Assembly (NCBI RefSeq): GCF_032229225.1
Contig: NZ_CP135076.1
Span: forward strand, 1,779,001 to 1,843,000
Origin: Stakelama saccharophila
Lineage (GTDB): Bacteria > Pseudomonadota > Alphaproteobacteria > Sphingomonadales > Sphingomonadaceae
Direction: 5' to 3'
DNA length: 64,000 bases
Below, one piece after another: positions 39,149-50,628 of this stretch; positions within the stretch are counted from its first letter, which is position 1; every line of letters begins with the position of its first letter. Below the pieces are notes generated by a model. That model made no database searches. It worked only from the letters and a program-made list of their open reading frames with translations, and was not told the DNA's origin. The position numbers and the translations under genes were made by a program.

Positions 39149-39973
39149 TCAGGCGTCCAGCGCCCGTGCAAGGGCTACGAACTCTTCGACACTGACCGTT
39201 TCGGCCCGACGCGTCGGTGCAATGCCACAGCGCTCCAGCGCGGCAACCGCGCCGGGCACCGCCTTCAGGCTTTGCCGCAGCATCTTGCGGCGTTGACCGA
39301 ATGCCGCCGCGGTCAAGCGCTCCAGCGAAGAAAACGCGACATCGCGCGGCTGCTCCACCGGGACGATGTGGACCACCGCCGACATGATCTTCGGCGGCGG
39401 GGTAAAGGCGGAGCGATGAACCGGCATCGCGATCCTGGCCGCAGCACGCCATTGGGCCAGGACCGACAACCGCCCATATGCCGCGGTGTTCGGTTCGGCG
39501 ACGATGCGATCCGCGACTTCGCGCTGGAACATCAGCGTCAGATCGCGCCACCACGGCGTCCACGGTGCAGACAGCCACGACACGAGCAATGCGGTTCCGA
39601 CATTATAGGGAAGGTTCGCGACGATCGAGGGTTTCTGCCCGAACCGGGCGGACAGATCGACCTCCAGCGCATCGCCTTCGATCACCTCGAGATACCCTGG
39701 ATAGGCGTCGGCCAGCTCGGCCAGCACGGGAATGCAACGATGGTCGCGTTCGATGGCAATTACGCGCGCGCCGGCTGCGAGCAACGCCCGGGTCAGGCCG
39801 CCGGGGCCGGGGCCGATCTCCAGCACGGGCCGCCCCGCAAGATCACCCGGAATATCAGCAATCCGTCCAAGGATATTGGAATCGAATAAAAAGTTCTGGC
39901 CAAGGGCCCTGCTGGCCTGAAGGCCGTGCGCGCGGATCACCTCGCGCAGCGGCGGGAGGTCGGGCGCGGTCAT
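39149..39973 (-). CDS. rsmA: 16S rRNA (adenine1518/1519-N6) dimethyltransferase
   Basis: KsgA/RsmA of 274 residues, which dimethylates two adenines in helix 45 during 30S maturation. [17 protein letters not shown] is at the N-terminus, SAM-binding [16 protein letters not shown] near 47, and the catalytic [14 protein letters not shown] near 118. Its start overlaps the pdxA stop by 4 bp (ATGA). The pdxA-rsmA pairing downstream of surA and lptD is the classic proteobacterial order. Confidence 0.96.
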   Translation of the reverse strand: MTAPDLPPLREVIRAHGLQASRALGQNFLFDSNILGRIADIPGDLAGRPVLEIGPGPGGLTRALLAAGARVIAIERDHRCIPVLAELADAYPGYLEVIEGDALEVDLSARFGQKPSIVANLPYNVGTALLVSWLSAPWTPWWRDLTLMFQREVADRIVAEPNTAAYGRLSVLAQWRAAARIAMPVHRSAFTPPPKIMSAVVHIVPVEQPRDVAFSSLERLTAAAFGQRRKMLRQSLKAVPGAVAALERCGIAPTRRAETVSVEEFVALARALDA

Positions 39974-40977
39974 TTGTCGCGCGACGCGAGCGCCTCGCTT
40001 CGGCGTTCGGCGGCGCTCGCCGCCAGGCGAAGCGCGGCGATCATGGCCCCCGGCTCCGCCTGGTTGGTGCCGGCGATGCCGAACGCCGTCCCGTGATCGG
40101 GCGAGGTGCGAACGATGGGAAGCCCGAGCGTCATGTTCACGCCCTCATCGAAATGCAGGGTCTTGATCGGGATCAGCGCCTGATCGTGATAGGGACACAA
40201 GGCGGCATCGAAATTCGCCCGCGCCCGCGGGTGGAACATGGTGTCGGCCGCGAACGGGCCGGTGGCGTCGATGCCTTCGTCGCGCAACCGCGCGATTGCC
40301 GGAGCGATGACGTCGATCTCCTCCTGCCCGATCGCGCCGCTTTCGCCGGCATGCGGATTGAAACCGGCAAAGGCCAATCGAGGCCGGCTGATCCCGAAAT
40401 TGCGGATCAGACCCCGTGCCGTTGCCCGGCCCTTGGCAGCGACGAGTTCGGTGGTGAGCAGGTCATGCACCGACGCGAGCGGGACATGCGTTGTGATCGG
40501 GACCACGCGCAGCGTCGGCCCGGCGAGCATCATCACCGCATTGTCCCGCGAAACGCCACAACGCTCGGCCACGAATTCGGTCTGGCCGGGATGCGTGAAG
40601 CCGATATCGTAGAGGCGGGCCTTCGACACCGGGCCGGTTATCAATGCGCCGGCGGCCCCCGATCGCGTCAGGCCCACCGCCGTTTCCAGCGATTGCAGGG
40701 CGCAGCGCGCACCCTCGGTATCCGGTTTCCCCGGAACCGTATTGCCCGAATTGTGCACGGTCAGGATCGGCAGCGCGGTGGCGAAGACGGCCGCCGCTTC
40801 CTGGGGACGGTCGATGGCGGCGACGGGTCCGTCCCAGACAGCCGAGATCGCCTGCATATCGCCGACCACGAAAAACGGCGTCAACGAATGAACGCCGCGT
40901 GCCATCCAGGCCTTGGCAACGATTTCCGGCCCCACACCGGCCGGGTCTCCCATCGCGACTGCGAGCGGCGGGATCAT
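39970..40977 (-). CDS. pdxA: 4-hydroxythreonine-4-phosphate dehydrogenase
   Basis: PdxA of 335 residues, an NAD-dependent oxidative decarboxylase of the DXP-dependent pyridoxal phosphate pathway. The N-terminal [20 protein letters not shown] is diagnostic. Metal-binding His residues occur in [25 protein letters not shown] and the [11 protein letters not shown] region. The [12 protein letters not shown] segment is also conserved. GGAGG precedes the start. It lies 17 bp downstream of surA. Confidence 0.96.
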   Translation of the reverse strand: MIPPLAVAMGDPAGVGPEIVAKAWMARGVHSLTPFFVVGDMQAISAVWDGPVAAIDRPQEAAAVFATALPILTVHNSGNTVPGKPDTEGARCALQSLETAVGLTRSGAAGALITGPVSKARLYDIGFTHPGQTEFVAERCGVSRDNAVMMLAGPTLRVVPITTHVPLASVHDLLTTELVAAKGRATARGLIRNFGISRPRLAFAGFNPHAGESGAIGQEEIDVIAPAIARLRDEGIDATGPFAADTMFHPRARANFDAALCPYHDQALIPIKTLHFDEGVNMTLGLPIVRTSPDHGTAFGIAGTNQAEPGAMIAALRLAASAAERRSEALASRDK

Positions 40978-40994
40978 CTGCCGCTTCCTCCGTT

Positions 40995-42356
40995 TCAGCG
41001 ATATTCAATGATGGCGTCGCGTCGCAGGTCGCGAAGCATTCGTTGCGCCCGCAGGTTGACGCGATCCTGCTCAAGGCCGGCCTGCACCTGGCTCGGAGAG
41101 GGCAGGGAAGCGCCGCGCGCGTCGTCGCGACCGCACAGGACGAGCACGCGCACGCCCTGATCGGCGGAGCCGAACGGCGGCGTGACCTCTCCAACCTTCA
41201 TCTTCAGCATGATTTCCTGCAGTTGCGGAGGCAGGTCGCGGACGCGCACGGAATCGTTGTCGACCACTTCGACATTGATTTCCTTCGCGGTATTTTCGGC
41301 ATCGCCGCACCCCTGGATCTTCTGAGTGGCCTTCGCGAACTCGGCTGCGCGGGCCTGCGCTTGTGCTTCCGTCGTGCCCGAGGGAAAATTGAGCGTCAGT
41401 TGGCGCAGATGGAGCACCGAATCGCGCGGATCAGCGGTCAGGACCTGGCGCTTGTCGGCCAGGTACAGGATCGAAAAGCCGCCACCGACCTCGACCGGAC
41501 CCGCGACCTGACCGATGCTCAACTGCTGCGCGGCGTCGGCAAGGGCCTCCGGCAGGGTATCGAGCCGGACCCAGTCCAGATCGCCGCCGACCGCGCGCGT
41601 CGTGGCATCGGAATAGGTCCGCGCCAGATATTCGAACGGCGCACCCTGCTTCATCTGTTCGATCAATTGCTTGCCCTGCGCGAACACCTGATCGCTGTTC
41701 TGCGGGGTTGAACGGAGGAAGATTTCCTTGAGGTGGTATTCCTCCGTGCCCTTCGACGCTTCCAATCGGTCGAGGATGGCCTGCACCTCCTCATCGCCGA
41801 CATTGACGAACGGCTCGACGCGGCGCTCGAGCAGACGGTTCCAGGCGACCTCGCCCTGGATCTGTCGCTTCAGCGACTGTTCGGACGATCCCACCTTGTC
41901 GAGATAGGCCGTCATCTCCTCTGGCGAGCGGTTGAAGCGCTGCGACAACCGCACATAGGCCTGGCTGATTTCCTCGGGCGTTACCTCGATCTCGTTGGCG
42001 CGGGCTTCCTGAATCTCCAGCGTCTCGTCGATCAACGAGCGCAAGACCTGAAGGCGCAGTTGCTGGCGCTGCTTGTCGTTCTTCAGGTCCAGTCCGTTGA
42101 GCGCCGTCACCATCGCGACGCGGCGGTCGATATCGGTGCCGGTGATCACGGCATTGTTCACGATCGCCGTGGGCTTGCGCACGTTCGGGTTCGCATCGCC
42201 GAAGATTTCCAGATTCGCCGGCAGGTCGAGCCCGGCATCGGGGCTCGATTCGTCCGGGACCGTTTGCGCCACCAATGCGGTCGTCGCGCACAGTCCGACG
42301 GCAAGGCCGAAAGCGCGGCCAAAGCTGGAAACCTTGTTAATCATCGTCTTAGCCAA
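40995..42356 (-). CDS. surA: SurA-like periplasmic peptidyl-prolyl isomerase/chaperone
   Basis: Outer-membrane-protein chaperone of about 453 residues. The signal peptide has KVSSFGRAFGLAVGLCATTALVAQ. The SurA N-terminal domain follows (VNNAVITGTDIDRRVAM, SLIDETLEIQEARANEIEVT). A parvulin PPIase domain spans about 205-315 (EYHLKEIFLRS, GGDLDWVRLDTLPEALADAA), then a second, degenerate PPIase-like part. It assists folding of barrels such as LptD, encoded directly upstream. The TTG with AAGAGG 9 bp upstream is preferred. GTG 42374 and ATG 42344 are alternatives. Confidence 0.9.
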   Translation of the reverse strand: MAKTMINKVSSFGRAFGLAVGLCATTALVAQTVPDESSPDAGLDLPANLEIFGDANPNVRKPTAIVNNAVITGTDIDRRVAMVTALNGLDLKNDKQRQQLRLQVLRSLIDETLEIQEARANEIEVTPEEISQAYVRLSQRFNRSPEEMTAYLDKVGSSEQSLKRQIQGEVAWNRLLERRVEPFVNVGDEEVQAILDRLEASKGTEEYHLKEIFLRSTPQNSDQVFAQGKQLIEQMKQGAPFEYLARTYSDATTRAVGGDLDWVRLDTLPEALADAAQQLSIGQVAGPVEVGGGFSILYLADKRQVLTADPRDSVLHLRQLTLNFPSGTTEAQAQARAAEFAKATQKIQGCGDAENTAKEINVEVVDNDSVRVRDLPPQLQEIMLKMKVGEVTPPFGSADQGVRVLVLCGRDDARGASLPSPSQVQAGLEQDRVNLRAQRMLRDLRRDAIIEYR

Positions 42357-42425
42357 AATGTCGAACCTCTTCACCCTTTCGGTGGCAATTGCTGTCGCCC
42401 TGGCAGATTGTGCCTGAACCGCGGC

Positions 42426-44663
42426 TTAGCGCCCCAGATTCTTGAAAGACAGTGTCAGCAGATAACTGTTTCCCCGCCGCGCGTCGCCGGTATCCTCATA
42501 ATCGCGCTTCCATGTAAGGCCAAGCTTCAGGCAGTCGTCTTCATACGCGACGCCCAGTCGGCTTCGCACCGGCTCGAATCCGTCGGCCTGGGAATAGATG
42601 TCCTCGCGCCGGTCGGTCAGGTCGACGGTGGCGGCGCCGAACACGGACCAGAAGCGACCGATCGCGACGCGGCCGCCGACGCGCGCCTCTTCCCGGTCGC
42701 GCAGATCCTCCAGATCGAGCGTGATGTTCCGGTTCAGCCGGAGATAACCCAGCATGGCGTATGTCGCCCGCGATCCGACCGTTGCATCGATCTCGTTCCG
42801 CCGCACCGCGAAATTGTCCTTGTCGAGCCGGTAGCGGTGGGTGAACGACACGAAGTCGCGAAAGCGGACCTCCGTCCGGCCGACGAAATCCGAGAAGCGG
42901 TCGGTCAGTCCCGTGCCGTCCGGAAAGAGCGTCGGGTCCGACGACAGACGATAGCTCTGTCCCACCGTCGTCACGATCGACAGGCCGGGCAGGTCCGCCT
43001 GCCAGTCCAGCCCATAGGTGAAACGCGTCGAATCCTCGAACCGGTCATATCCGGGAAAGCGATTGAGCGCGAAGAGGTTCGAATCCTCCAGATCGACCGC
43101 GCGGGCATCCTCATTGGGAATGGCGAGATTGCGGACCTTTGGCGACGCCACGATCTGAACGCGTGGCGTCAGTTGCTGCGTTCCGCCCAGAAAGCTCCCG
43201 ATGAGCGGCCATTTGACGTCGATCGCGAGCGCGCCGATCGCACGCGTGTTCACGCCTTCCTCGCCGCGATAGCGCACCACGTCCGTCAGCAGCGTGTCGT
43301 CGGCGCGATAAACGTCGCCGCGGGCATATGCGGTGAACGTGACCTCCTGGCCCCAGCGGGTCAGCTTGCGCAGATCCCAGCGTGCGGATGCGAATGCGCG
43401 CTGCGTATCCTGCCCCTCGTCCCGCGTGATGGCGAGCGTATTGAGTTGCAACATCATCGTGCCGCCGAGCAGACCCAGCCGCCGCCGATAATCGATCTCC
43501 GGCAAGGCGACGGGCTGCATGCCCTGTTTTTCGTCGAGGCGCAGAGTCTGCACCGCCCAACCGGCGACCGACAGATAACTGTCGCGATCGACGCGAGCGA
43601 CCGTCACATTGTTGCGCAGCCGCGTATCGCGCGAAATGTCATAGCGGCGCAGAAAGGTATCGTCGGATGCGATTCGCAGGGAGGTAGAGGCGCTCCAGTG
43701 CGAATCGAACTGGTAATGTCCGACCGCATCCAGATATCCCCGGAACTCGTTGTTGCTGCCAGCGGCGGTGAGGTTGCTTACCTGATCGTCGCTCTGACGC
43801 GAATAGGTCCCGAAACCCTGAATGCGAAAGGCGCCCAGGTCGTTCAATTCGCGATATTCACCCTCGATCACGGGCAGGGCGTCGGTGAAGACATGCGGCG
43901 TGATCGTGAGGTCGCGGTCGGGCGCGAAGCTCCAGAAATAGGGGACGGCGACTTCTACGCCGTTGACCCGGTCATACCGGATGTCGGGGCCGAGGAGCCC
44001 GTCGTCATTGCCGCCGCCGACAGGGTGGGAAAAGGCCGGCAGCGGAATGGCCGGCAGGTCGAACAACTGCAGGCGCGCGCCGCTGTATCTGATTCTGCTG
44101 GTCGCAGGGTCATAGATGACGCGGGCAGCGGTAATCTTCCACGACGGTTCCTTCGGACATCCGTCGCTGGTCTCCACCGAGCAGCCGGTATAAGCGGCAT
44201 GTTCGACGCGGATGACCCCGTTGTCCTGGCGCGAGCCCCGCGCGGCGGCGATGCGGCCGCCTTCATCGAGCACGACGAGCATGTTTTCGACCATTCCGTC
44301 GCGCAGCGTATCGGTCAGTTCGATACGGTCGCCATAGGCGACGTCGCCCTCGGGATTGGTGATCGCGATGTTTCCGGTCGCCACGACCTGGCCGGTCCGG
44401 CGGTTCCACACGACCTGGTCTGCGCGGAGGCGGCTGCCCTGTCGGAAGAGACGGACGTTGCCCGTGGCGGTAACGACATCGGCCTCGCTGTCATATTCGA
44501 GTTGCTCCGCACTGAAGCGAATCTGCTCGCTGTCGGCGGGTGGTTGCTGATCGGGCGGCGGTGGCGCGGCCGGGCGATCGAGCAGGTCCTGCGCCGATGC
44601 CGGCAAGGCGGCCAGCATCGTCAGCGACAGCGCGCCGGTACACAACAGGGCCTTGCGCCTCAC
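42426..44663 (-). CDS. lptD: LPS-assembly protein LptD
   Basis: Outer-membrane LPS translocon barrel of 745 residues. A signal peptide (ALSLTMLAALPASAQ) precedes the periplasmic OstA-like jellyroll at about 48-200 (IRFSAEQLEYDSEADVVTATGNVRLF). The transmembrane barrel covers the rest, ending in an aromatic/hydrophobic strand (YLLTLSFKNLG). Mature cysteines number only three: two near 157 and one near 710. Escherichia coli has a CC pair at the C-terminus. GTG start with GGGAG 12 bp upstream. First gene of lptD-surA-pdxA-rsmA. Confidence 0.95.
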   Translation of the reverse strand: MRRKALLCTGALSLTMLAALPASAQDLLDRPAAPPPPDQQPPADSEQIRFSAEQLEYDSEADVVTATGNVRLFRQGSRLRADQVVWNRRTGQVVATGNIAITNPEGDVAYGDRIELTDTLRDGMVENMLVVLDEGGRIAAARGSRQDNGVIRVEHAAYTGCSVETSDGCPKEPSWKITAARVIYDPATSRIRYSGARLQLFDLPAIPLPAFSHPVGGGNDDGLLGPDIRYDRVNGVEVAVPYFWSFAPDRDLTITPHVFTDALPVIEGEYRELNDLGAFRIQGFGTYSRQSDDQVSNLTAAGSNNEFRGYLDAVGHYQFDSHWSASTSLRIASDDTFLRRYDISRDTRLRNNVTVARVDRDSYLSVAGWAVQTLRLDEKQGMQPVALPEIDYRRRLGLLGGTMMLQLNTLAITRDEGQDTQRAFASARWDLRKLTRWGQEVTFTAYARGDVYRADDTLLTDVVRYRGEEGVNTRAIGALAIDVKWPLIGSFLGGTQQLTPRVQIVASPKVRNLAIPNEDARAVDLEDSNLFALNRFPGYDRFEDSTRFTYGLDWQADLPGLSIVTTVGQSYRLSSDPTLFPDGTGLTDRFSDFVGRTEVRFRDFVSFTHRYRLDKDNFAVRRNEIDATVGSRATYAMLGYLRLNRNITLDLEDLRDREEARVGGRVAIGRFWSVFGAATVDLTDRREDIYSQADGFEPVRSRLGVAYEDDCLKLGLTWKRDYEDTGDARRGNSYLLTLSFKNLGR

Positions 44664-44754
44664 GTCTGCTTGTCACTCCCTTTTTCGGCAATCGGCCGAT
44701 GCGTGAGCGCGCCCTATTGCACCGGTGCCCGCGCATCGCAATCACAAGCGGACT

Positions 44755-44783
44755 TTGCCGTTTGCCTATTATCTCCCTACATG
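44755..44783 (+). promoter_or_regulatory. putative pepA promoter
   Basis: TTGCCG (44755-44760), 17 bp spacer, TACATG (44778-44783). The transcript would start about 40 nt before the pepA ATG, which has AAGGAA 10 bp upstream. Confidence 0.4.
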
Positions 44784-44830
44784 CGGAGCACTCGCAAGCT
44801 ATCGACAAGAAGACAAGGAATATGGTCGGC

Positions 44831-46300
44831 ATGAAAATCCAGTTCGCTACCTCGCTGCCCGAAACGCAGATGCTCATTCTTCCGGTGGAAAAGGGTGGGC
44901 TGGACCGGCTTGAGCTCGGCGATACGGATACCCGCGCACTTCTGGTCGGCGCCGCGGAGGCCAGCCGGTTCGAAGGCGATGCGGGCGCCACCGTCGAGGT
45001 TTTCACGAGCCGAAACGGCAAGGCGGCGCGCACCGTCCTGCTGGGCATCGGCAGTGGCAACGAGGGCGATTACGAGCGGGCCGGCGGCGCGATCACCGCG
45101 CGGTATCTGAGTTCCGGTGTCGAGACGGCGGCGGTCGACTTCGATTCCATACCCGCCAAGCCTTCGGCCCAGGCCGCAGCGCGCTTCGCAGCGGCGATGG
45201 TACAGCGCTCCTGGCGCCATGACATCTACCGGACGAAGGAGCCGGTAAAGGCGAAGCCGACGCTGGCGACGGTCACGATCGCCGGCGCACCCGAAGGGAC
45301 GGAAGCCGCCTATGCGGTCGCCGACGCGATCACGCAGGGCATGGCCTTCACCCGGGAACTGGTCGCCGAGCCTGCGAACGTGTTGTATCCGGAAAGCTTC
45401 GTCGAGCGCGCGCAGCATCTGAAGGAATTCGGCGTCGAAATCGACGTGCTGGATGAACAGGCGATGCGCGATCTCGGCATGCTGGCGCTGCTCGGCGTGG
45501 CGCAGGGTTCGCGCAAGGCGCCGCGGCTGCTCGTGATGCGCTGGAACGGAAAGGGCGACGGCGCCAATCCGGACCTCGCGCTGGTGGGCAAGGGCGTGAC
45601 CTTCGATTCGGGCGGCATTTCGCTGAAGCCGGGTGCCGGCATGGAGGACATGAAGTGGGACATGGGCGGCGCCGGTGCGGTGGCCGGCACCATGAAGGCG
45701 CTCGCCCTGCGCAAGGCCAGGGCGAACGTCATTGGCGTCTGCGGACTTGTCGAGAACATGCCGGACGGCAACGCCCAGCGTCCCGGTGACGTCGTGAAGT
45801 CGATGTCGGGCCAGACCATCGAGGTCATCAACACCGACGCCGAGGGGCGTCTCGTGCTTTGCGACGCGCTGCACTGGGTACAGGAGACGCACAAGCCCAA
45901 GACGATCATCGACCTCGCCACGCTGACGGGCGCGATGATCGTGGCGCTGGGGCACGATCATGCCGGCATCTTCTCCAACGACGACGCGCTGGCAGACGGT
46001 CTCATCAAGGCGGGGCTGGCCTCGGGCGACAAGCTATGGCGACTGCCGGTGAACGACACCTATAACAAGCTGCTCGACAGCCAGATCGCGGACATGAAGA
46101 ATGTCGGTCCGCGCGCAGCCGGCTCGATCACGGCGGCGCAGTTCCTGCAGCGCTTCATCCAGGACGGTGTGCGCTGGGCGCATCTCGACATCGCCGGCAT
46201 GGCGTGGTCGGACAAGCCCGGCGCCCATTTCGACAAGGGCGCGACCGGCTTCGGCGTCCGCGTGCTGGATCGCTACGTCGCGGATAATCTGGAGAAGTAG
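44831..46300 (+). CDS. pepA: leucyl aminopeptidase (cytosol aminopeptidase)
   Basis: M17 dizinc aminopeptidase of 489 residues, a hexameric cytoplasmic enzyme that trims N-terminal residues. The C-terminal catalytic domain holds LVGKGVTFDSGGISLKPG (Lys and Asp metal ligands), MKWDMGGAGAVAG and the signature NTDAEGRLVLCDAL. The N-terminal macro-like domain covers about 1-165. The start is the second of two close ATGs, because AAGGAA is correctly spaced for it. Divergent from lptD. Confidence 0.96.
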   Translation: MKIQFATSLPETQMLILPVEKGGLDRLELGDTDTRALLVGAAEASRFEGDAGATVEVFTSRNGKAARTVLLGIGSGNEGDYERAGGAITARYLSSGVETAAVDFDSIPAKPSAQAAARFAAAMVQRSWRHDIYRTKEPVKAKPTLATVTIAGAPEGTEAAYAVADAITQGMAFTRELVAEPANVLYPESFVERAQHLKEFGVEIDVLDEQAMRDLGMLALLGVAQGSRKAPRLLVMRWNGKGDGANPDLALVGKGVTFDSGGISLKPGAGMEDMKWDMGGAGAVAGTMKALALRKARANVIGVCGLVENMPDGNAQRPGDVVKSMSGQTIEVINTDAEGRLVLCDALHWVQETHKPKTIIDLATLTGAMIVALGHDHAGIFSNDDALADGLIKAGLASGDKLWRLPVNDTYNKLLDSQIADMKNVGPRAAGSITAAQFLQRFIQDGVRWAHLDIAGMAWSDKPGAHFDKGATGFGVRVLDRYVADNLEK

Positions 46301-46355
46301 GTCAAAGGGCGGGGCAAGGCGAAGGTCTGGGCATTCATTCAGGCCCTCGCCCGGC

Positions 46356-46375
46356 CTTCCCCCAAGCGGGAGGGG
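46356..46375 (+). promoter_or_regulatory. hairpin that could mask the holC ribosome-binding site
   Basis: CTTCCCCC (46356-46363) can pair with GGGAGGGG (46368-46375) around AAGC, with one mismatch and two G-U pairs. The right arm is the Shine-Dalgarno of holC. Part of this GC-rich spacer resembles the palindromic repeats seen near 53.7 kb. Confidence 0.25.
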
Positions 46376-46378
46376 AGT

Positions 46379-46819
46379 GTGCAGGTCGATTTCTATCATC
46401 TGACCCGGATGCCGCTCGATCGCGCGCTGCCGCGCATCGCGGAGCGGGTAATCGAAAAGAATGGCCGTTTGCTGATCGTTTCGGACAGCGAAGCGCAACG
46501 GGCAACGCTGGACCGTCTGTTGTGGAGTTACCGGGCCGACAGCTTCCTTCCCCATGCCCAGGCTGGCGCGGGCGACGACGCCAACCAGCCGGTGCTGATC
46601 TCCGGCGAACCCGAGGCCGCAAACGGAGCGCGCAACATCGCGCTTGCCGATGGGATCTGGCGCGACCGGTCGCTGTCGTTCGACCGCGCCTTTCATTTCT
46701 TCGACGAAGACCGGATCACCGATGCACGTCAGGCGTGGAAGGCGCTTGCCGATCGCGCCGGTGTCGAGCGCCGCTACTGGAAGCAGAACGAACAGGGACG
46801 CTGGGAACAGGCGGCCTGA
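46379..46819 (+). CDS. holC: DNA polymerase III chi subunit
   Basis: HolC of 146 residues, the clamp-loader accessory subunit linking SSB to the replicase. MQVDFYHLTRMPLDRALPRI, GRLLIVSDSEAQRATLDRLLW and SFLPHAQ are typical, with a C-terminal AWKALADRAGVERRYWKQNE. The GTG start has GGGAGGGG directly upstream. It follows pepA as in many proteobacteria and precedes ndk. Confidence 0.93.
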   Translation: MQVDFYHLTRMPLDRALPRIAERVIEKNGRLLIVSDSEAQRATLDRLLWSYRADSFLPHAQAGAGDDANQPVLISGEPEAANGARNIALADGIWRDRSLSFDRAFHFFDEDRITDARQAWKALADRAGVERRYWKQNEQGRWEQAA

Positions 46820-46824
46820 CGCGC

Positions 46825-46853
46825 TTGCATCGGCAAGCAAGCGCGACTAGGGA
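46825..46853 (+). promoter_or_regulatory. putative ndk promoter
   Basis: TTGCAT (46825-46830), 17 bp spacer, TAGGGA (46848-46853), right after the holC stop. The leader to the ndk ATG would be about 38 nt and carries AGGAG. Confidence 0.45.
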
Positions 46854-46897
46854 GCCGCCACCTTTCCAATCCAAAATTGCAGGAGCCCGTGACCGCC

Positions 46898-47320
<423 letters not shown>

Positions 47321-47324
47321 TCCG

Positions 47325-47840
47325 GTGTTTGCATTGCGGCGCGCGGCGGCGGGTGATGCCGCCGCGCTGTCGCTGGTCGCATCGGCGACGTTTCTCGATA
47401 CCTTCGCCGGCATCCTGGACGGCAGCGACATCGTCGCCCACTGTGCCGCGAACAACGCCCCGCTGAAATTCGAAGCCTGGTTCGCCGATCCGGGCAGCGT
47501 GATCACCGTTGCCGAAGCAGGCGAGGGCGGAGCGCCGGTGGGATATACGGTTCTGACCAGCCCCGACCTTCCGCTGGAAACCGGCCCGGAAGACGTGGAA
47601 TTGAAGCGTATCTACGTGCTTTCGCGCCTGCACGGTTCGGGCGTCGGCCGCGCGCTGATGAATCGTGCGTTCGACGATGCGCGAAAGCTGGGCCGGCGGC
47701 GCGTGCTGCTCGGCGTATACGGCAGGAATGATCGGGCAAGGGCTTTTTATGAGCGTCACGGTTTTCGCCTCGTGGGAGAGCGGCGATTTCTCGTCGGCAA
47801 GACCTGGCACGAGGACGTGGTGTATGCGCGATCGCTTTAG
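47325..47840 (+). CDS. GNAT-family N-acetyltransferase
   Basis: Acetyl-CoA-dependent acyltransferase of about 171 residues. VFALRRAAAGDAAALSLVAS begins the fold. The acetyl-CoA loop is RLHGSGVGRALMNRAFDDA near 104-118, with GVYGRNDRARAFYERHGFRLVGE after it. The acceptor is unknown. GTG 47325 lies 4 bp after the ndk stop. A TTG at 47310 overlapping ndk is an alternative. It probably shares the ndk transcript. Confidence 0.88.
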   Translation: MFALRRAAAGDAAALSLVASATFLDTFAGILDGSDIVAHCAANNAPLKFEAWFADPGSVITVAEAGEGGAPVGYTVLTSPDLPLETGPEDVELKRIYVLSRLHGSGVGRALMNRAFDDARKLGRRRVLLGVYGRNDRARAFYERHGFRLVGERRFLVGKTWHEDVVYARSL

Positions 47841-47891
47841 CGAAGAGCCGTCGCACACCCGAGGGGCGCGAACAGGCTGCATAACGCGGCG

Positions 47892-47931
47892 CCACACCCT
47901 TTCGCTTGAGCCCACACCCTTTCGCTTGAGC
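47892..47931. repeat. perfect 20 bp tandem duplication in the alaS promoter
   Basis: Positions 47892-47911 and 47912-47931 are identical, beginning CCACACCC and ending GCTTGAGC. The last six bases of each unit, TTGAGC, form a -35-like element. Only the second copy is correctly spaced from the -10 TAAATC. Confidence 0.95.
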
Positions 47932-47954
47932 AATGCGCCTTGCCCGCCTAAATC
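47926..47954 (+). promoter_or_regulatory. putative leaderless promoter of alaS
   Basis: TTGAGC (47926-47931), 17 bp spacer, TAAATC (47949-47954), then 6 bp to the ATG at 47961. No Shine-Dalgarno. CCCGC and GCGGG flank the -10 as a short inverted repeat. Confidence 0.6.
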
Positions 47955-47960
47955 GCGGGC

Positions 47961-50611
<2,651 letters not shown>

Positions 50612-50618
<7 letters not shown>

Positions 50619-50628
50619 GGCTCAGGCC
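50612..50628. terminator. symmetrical hairpin over both stop codons of alaS and the antiporter gene
   Basis: GGCCTGA and TCAGGCC form a perfect 7 bp stem with a GGC loop. It contains the TGA of alaS and, on the other strand, the TGA of the convergent gene. There is no T-run, so it may be a weak bidirectional stop or stability element. Confidence 0.3.

Noticed and set aside
41733..44834. Open plus-strand frame of 1033 codons opposite lptD and surA
   Set aside because: It is the antisense shadow of two well-recognised genes in high-GC DNA. It has an Arg/His/Gln-rich composition, no domain, and no ribosome-binding site at its start.
47892..47931. Tandem repeat considered as the edge of a CRISPR array
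   Set aside because: Only two units with no spacer between them; explained as a promoter duplication.
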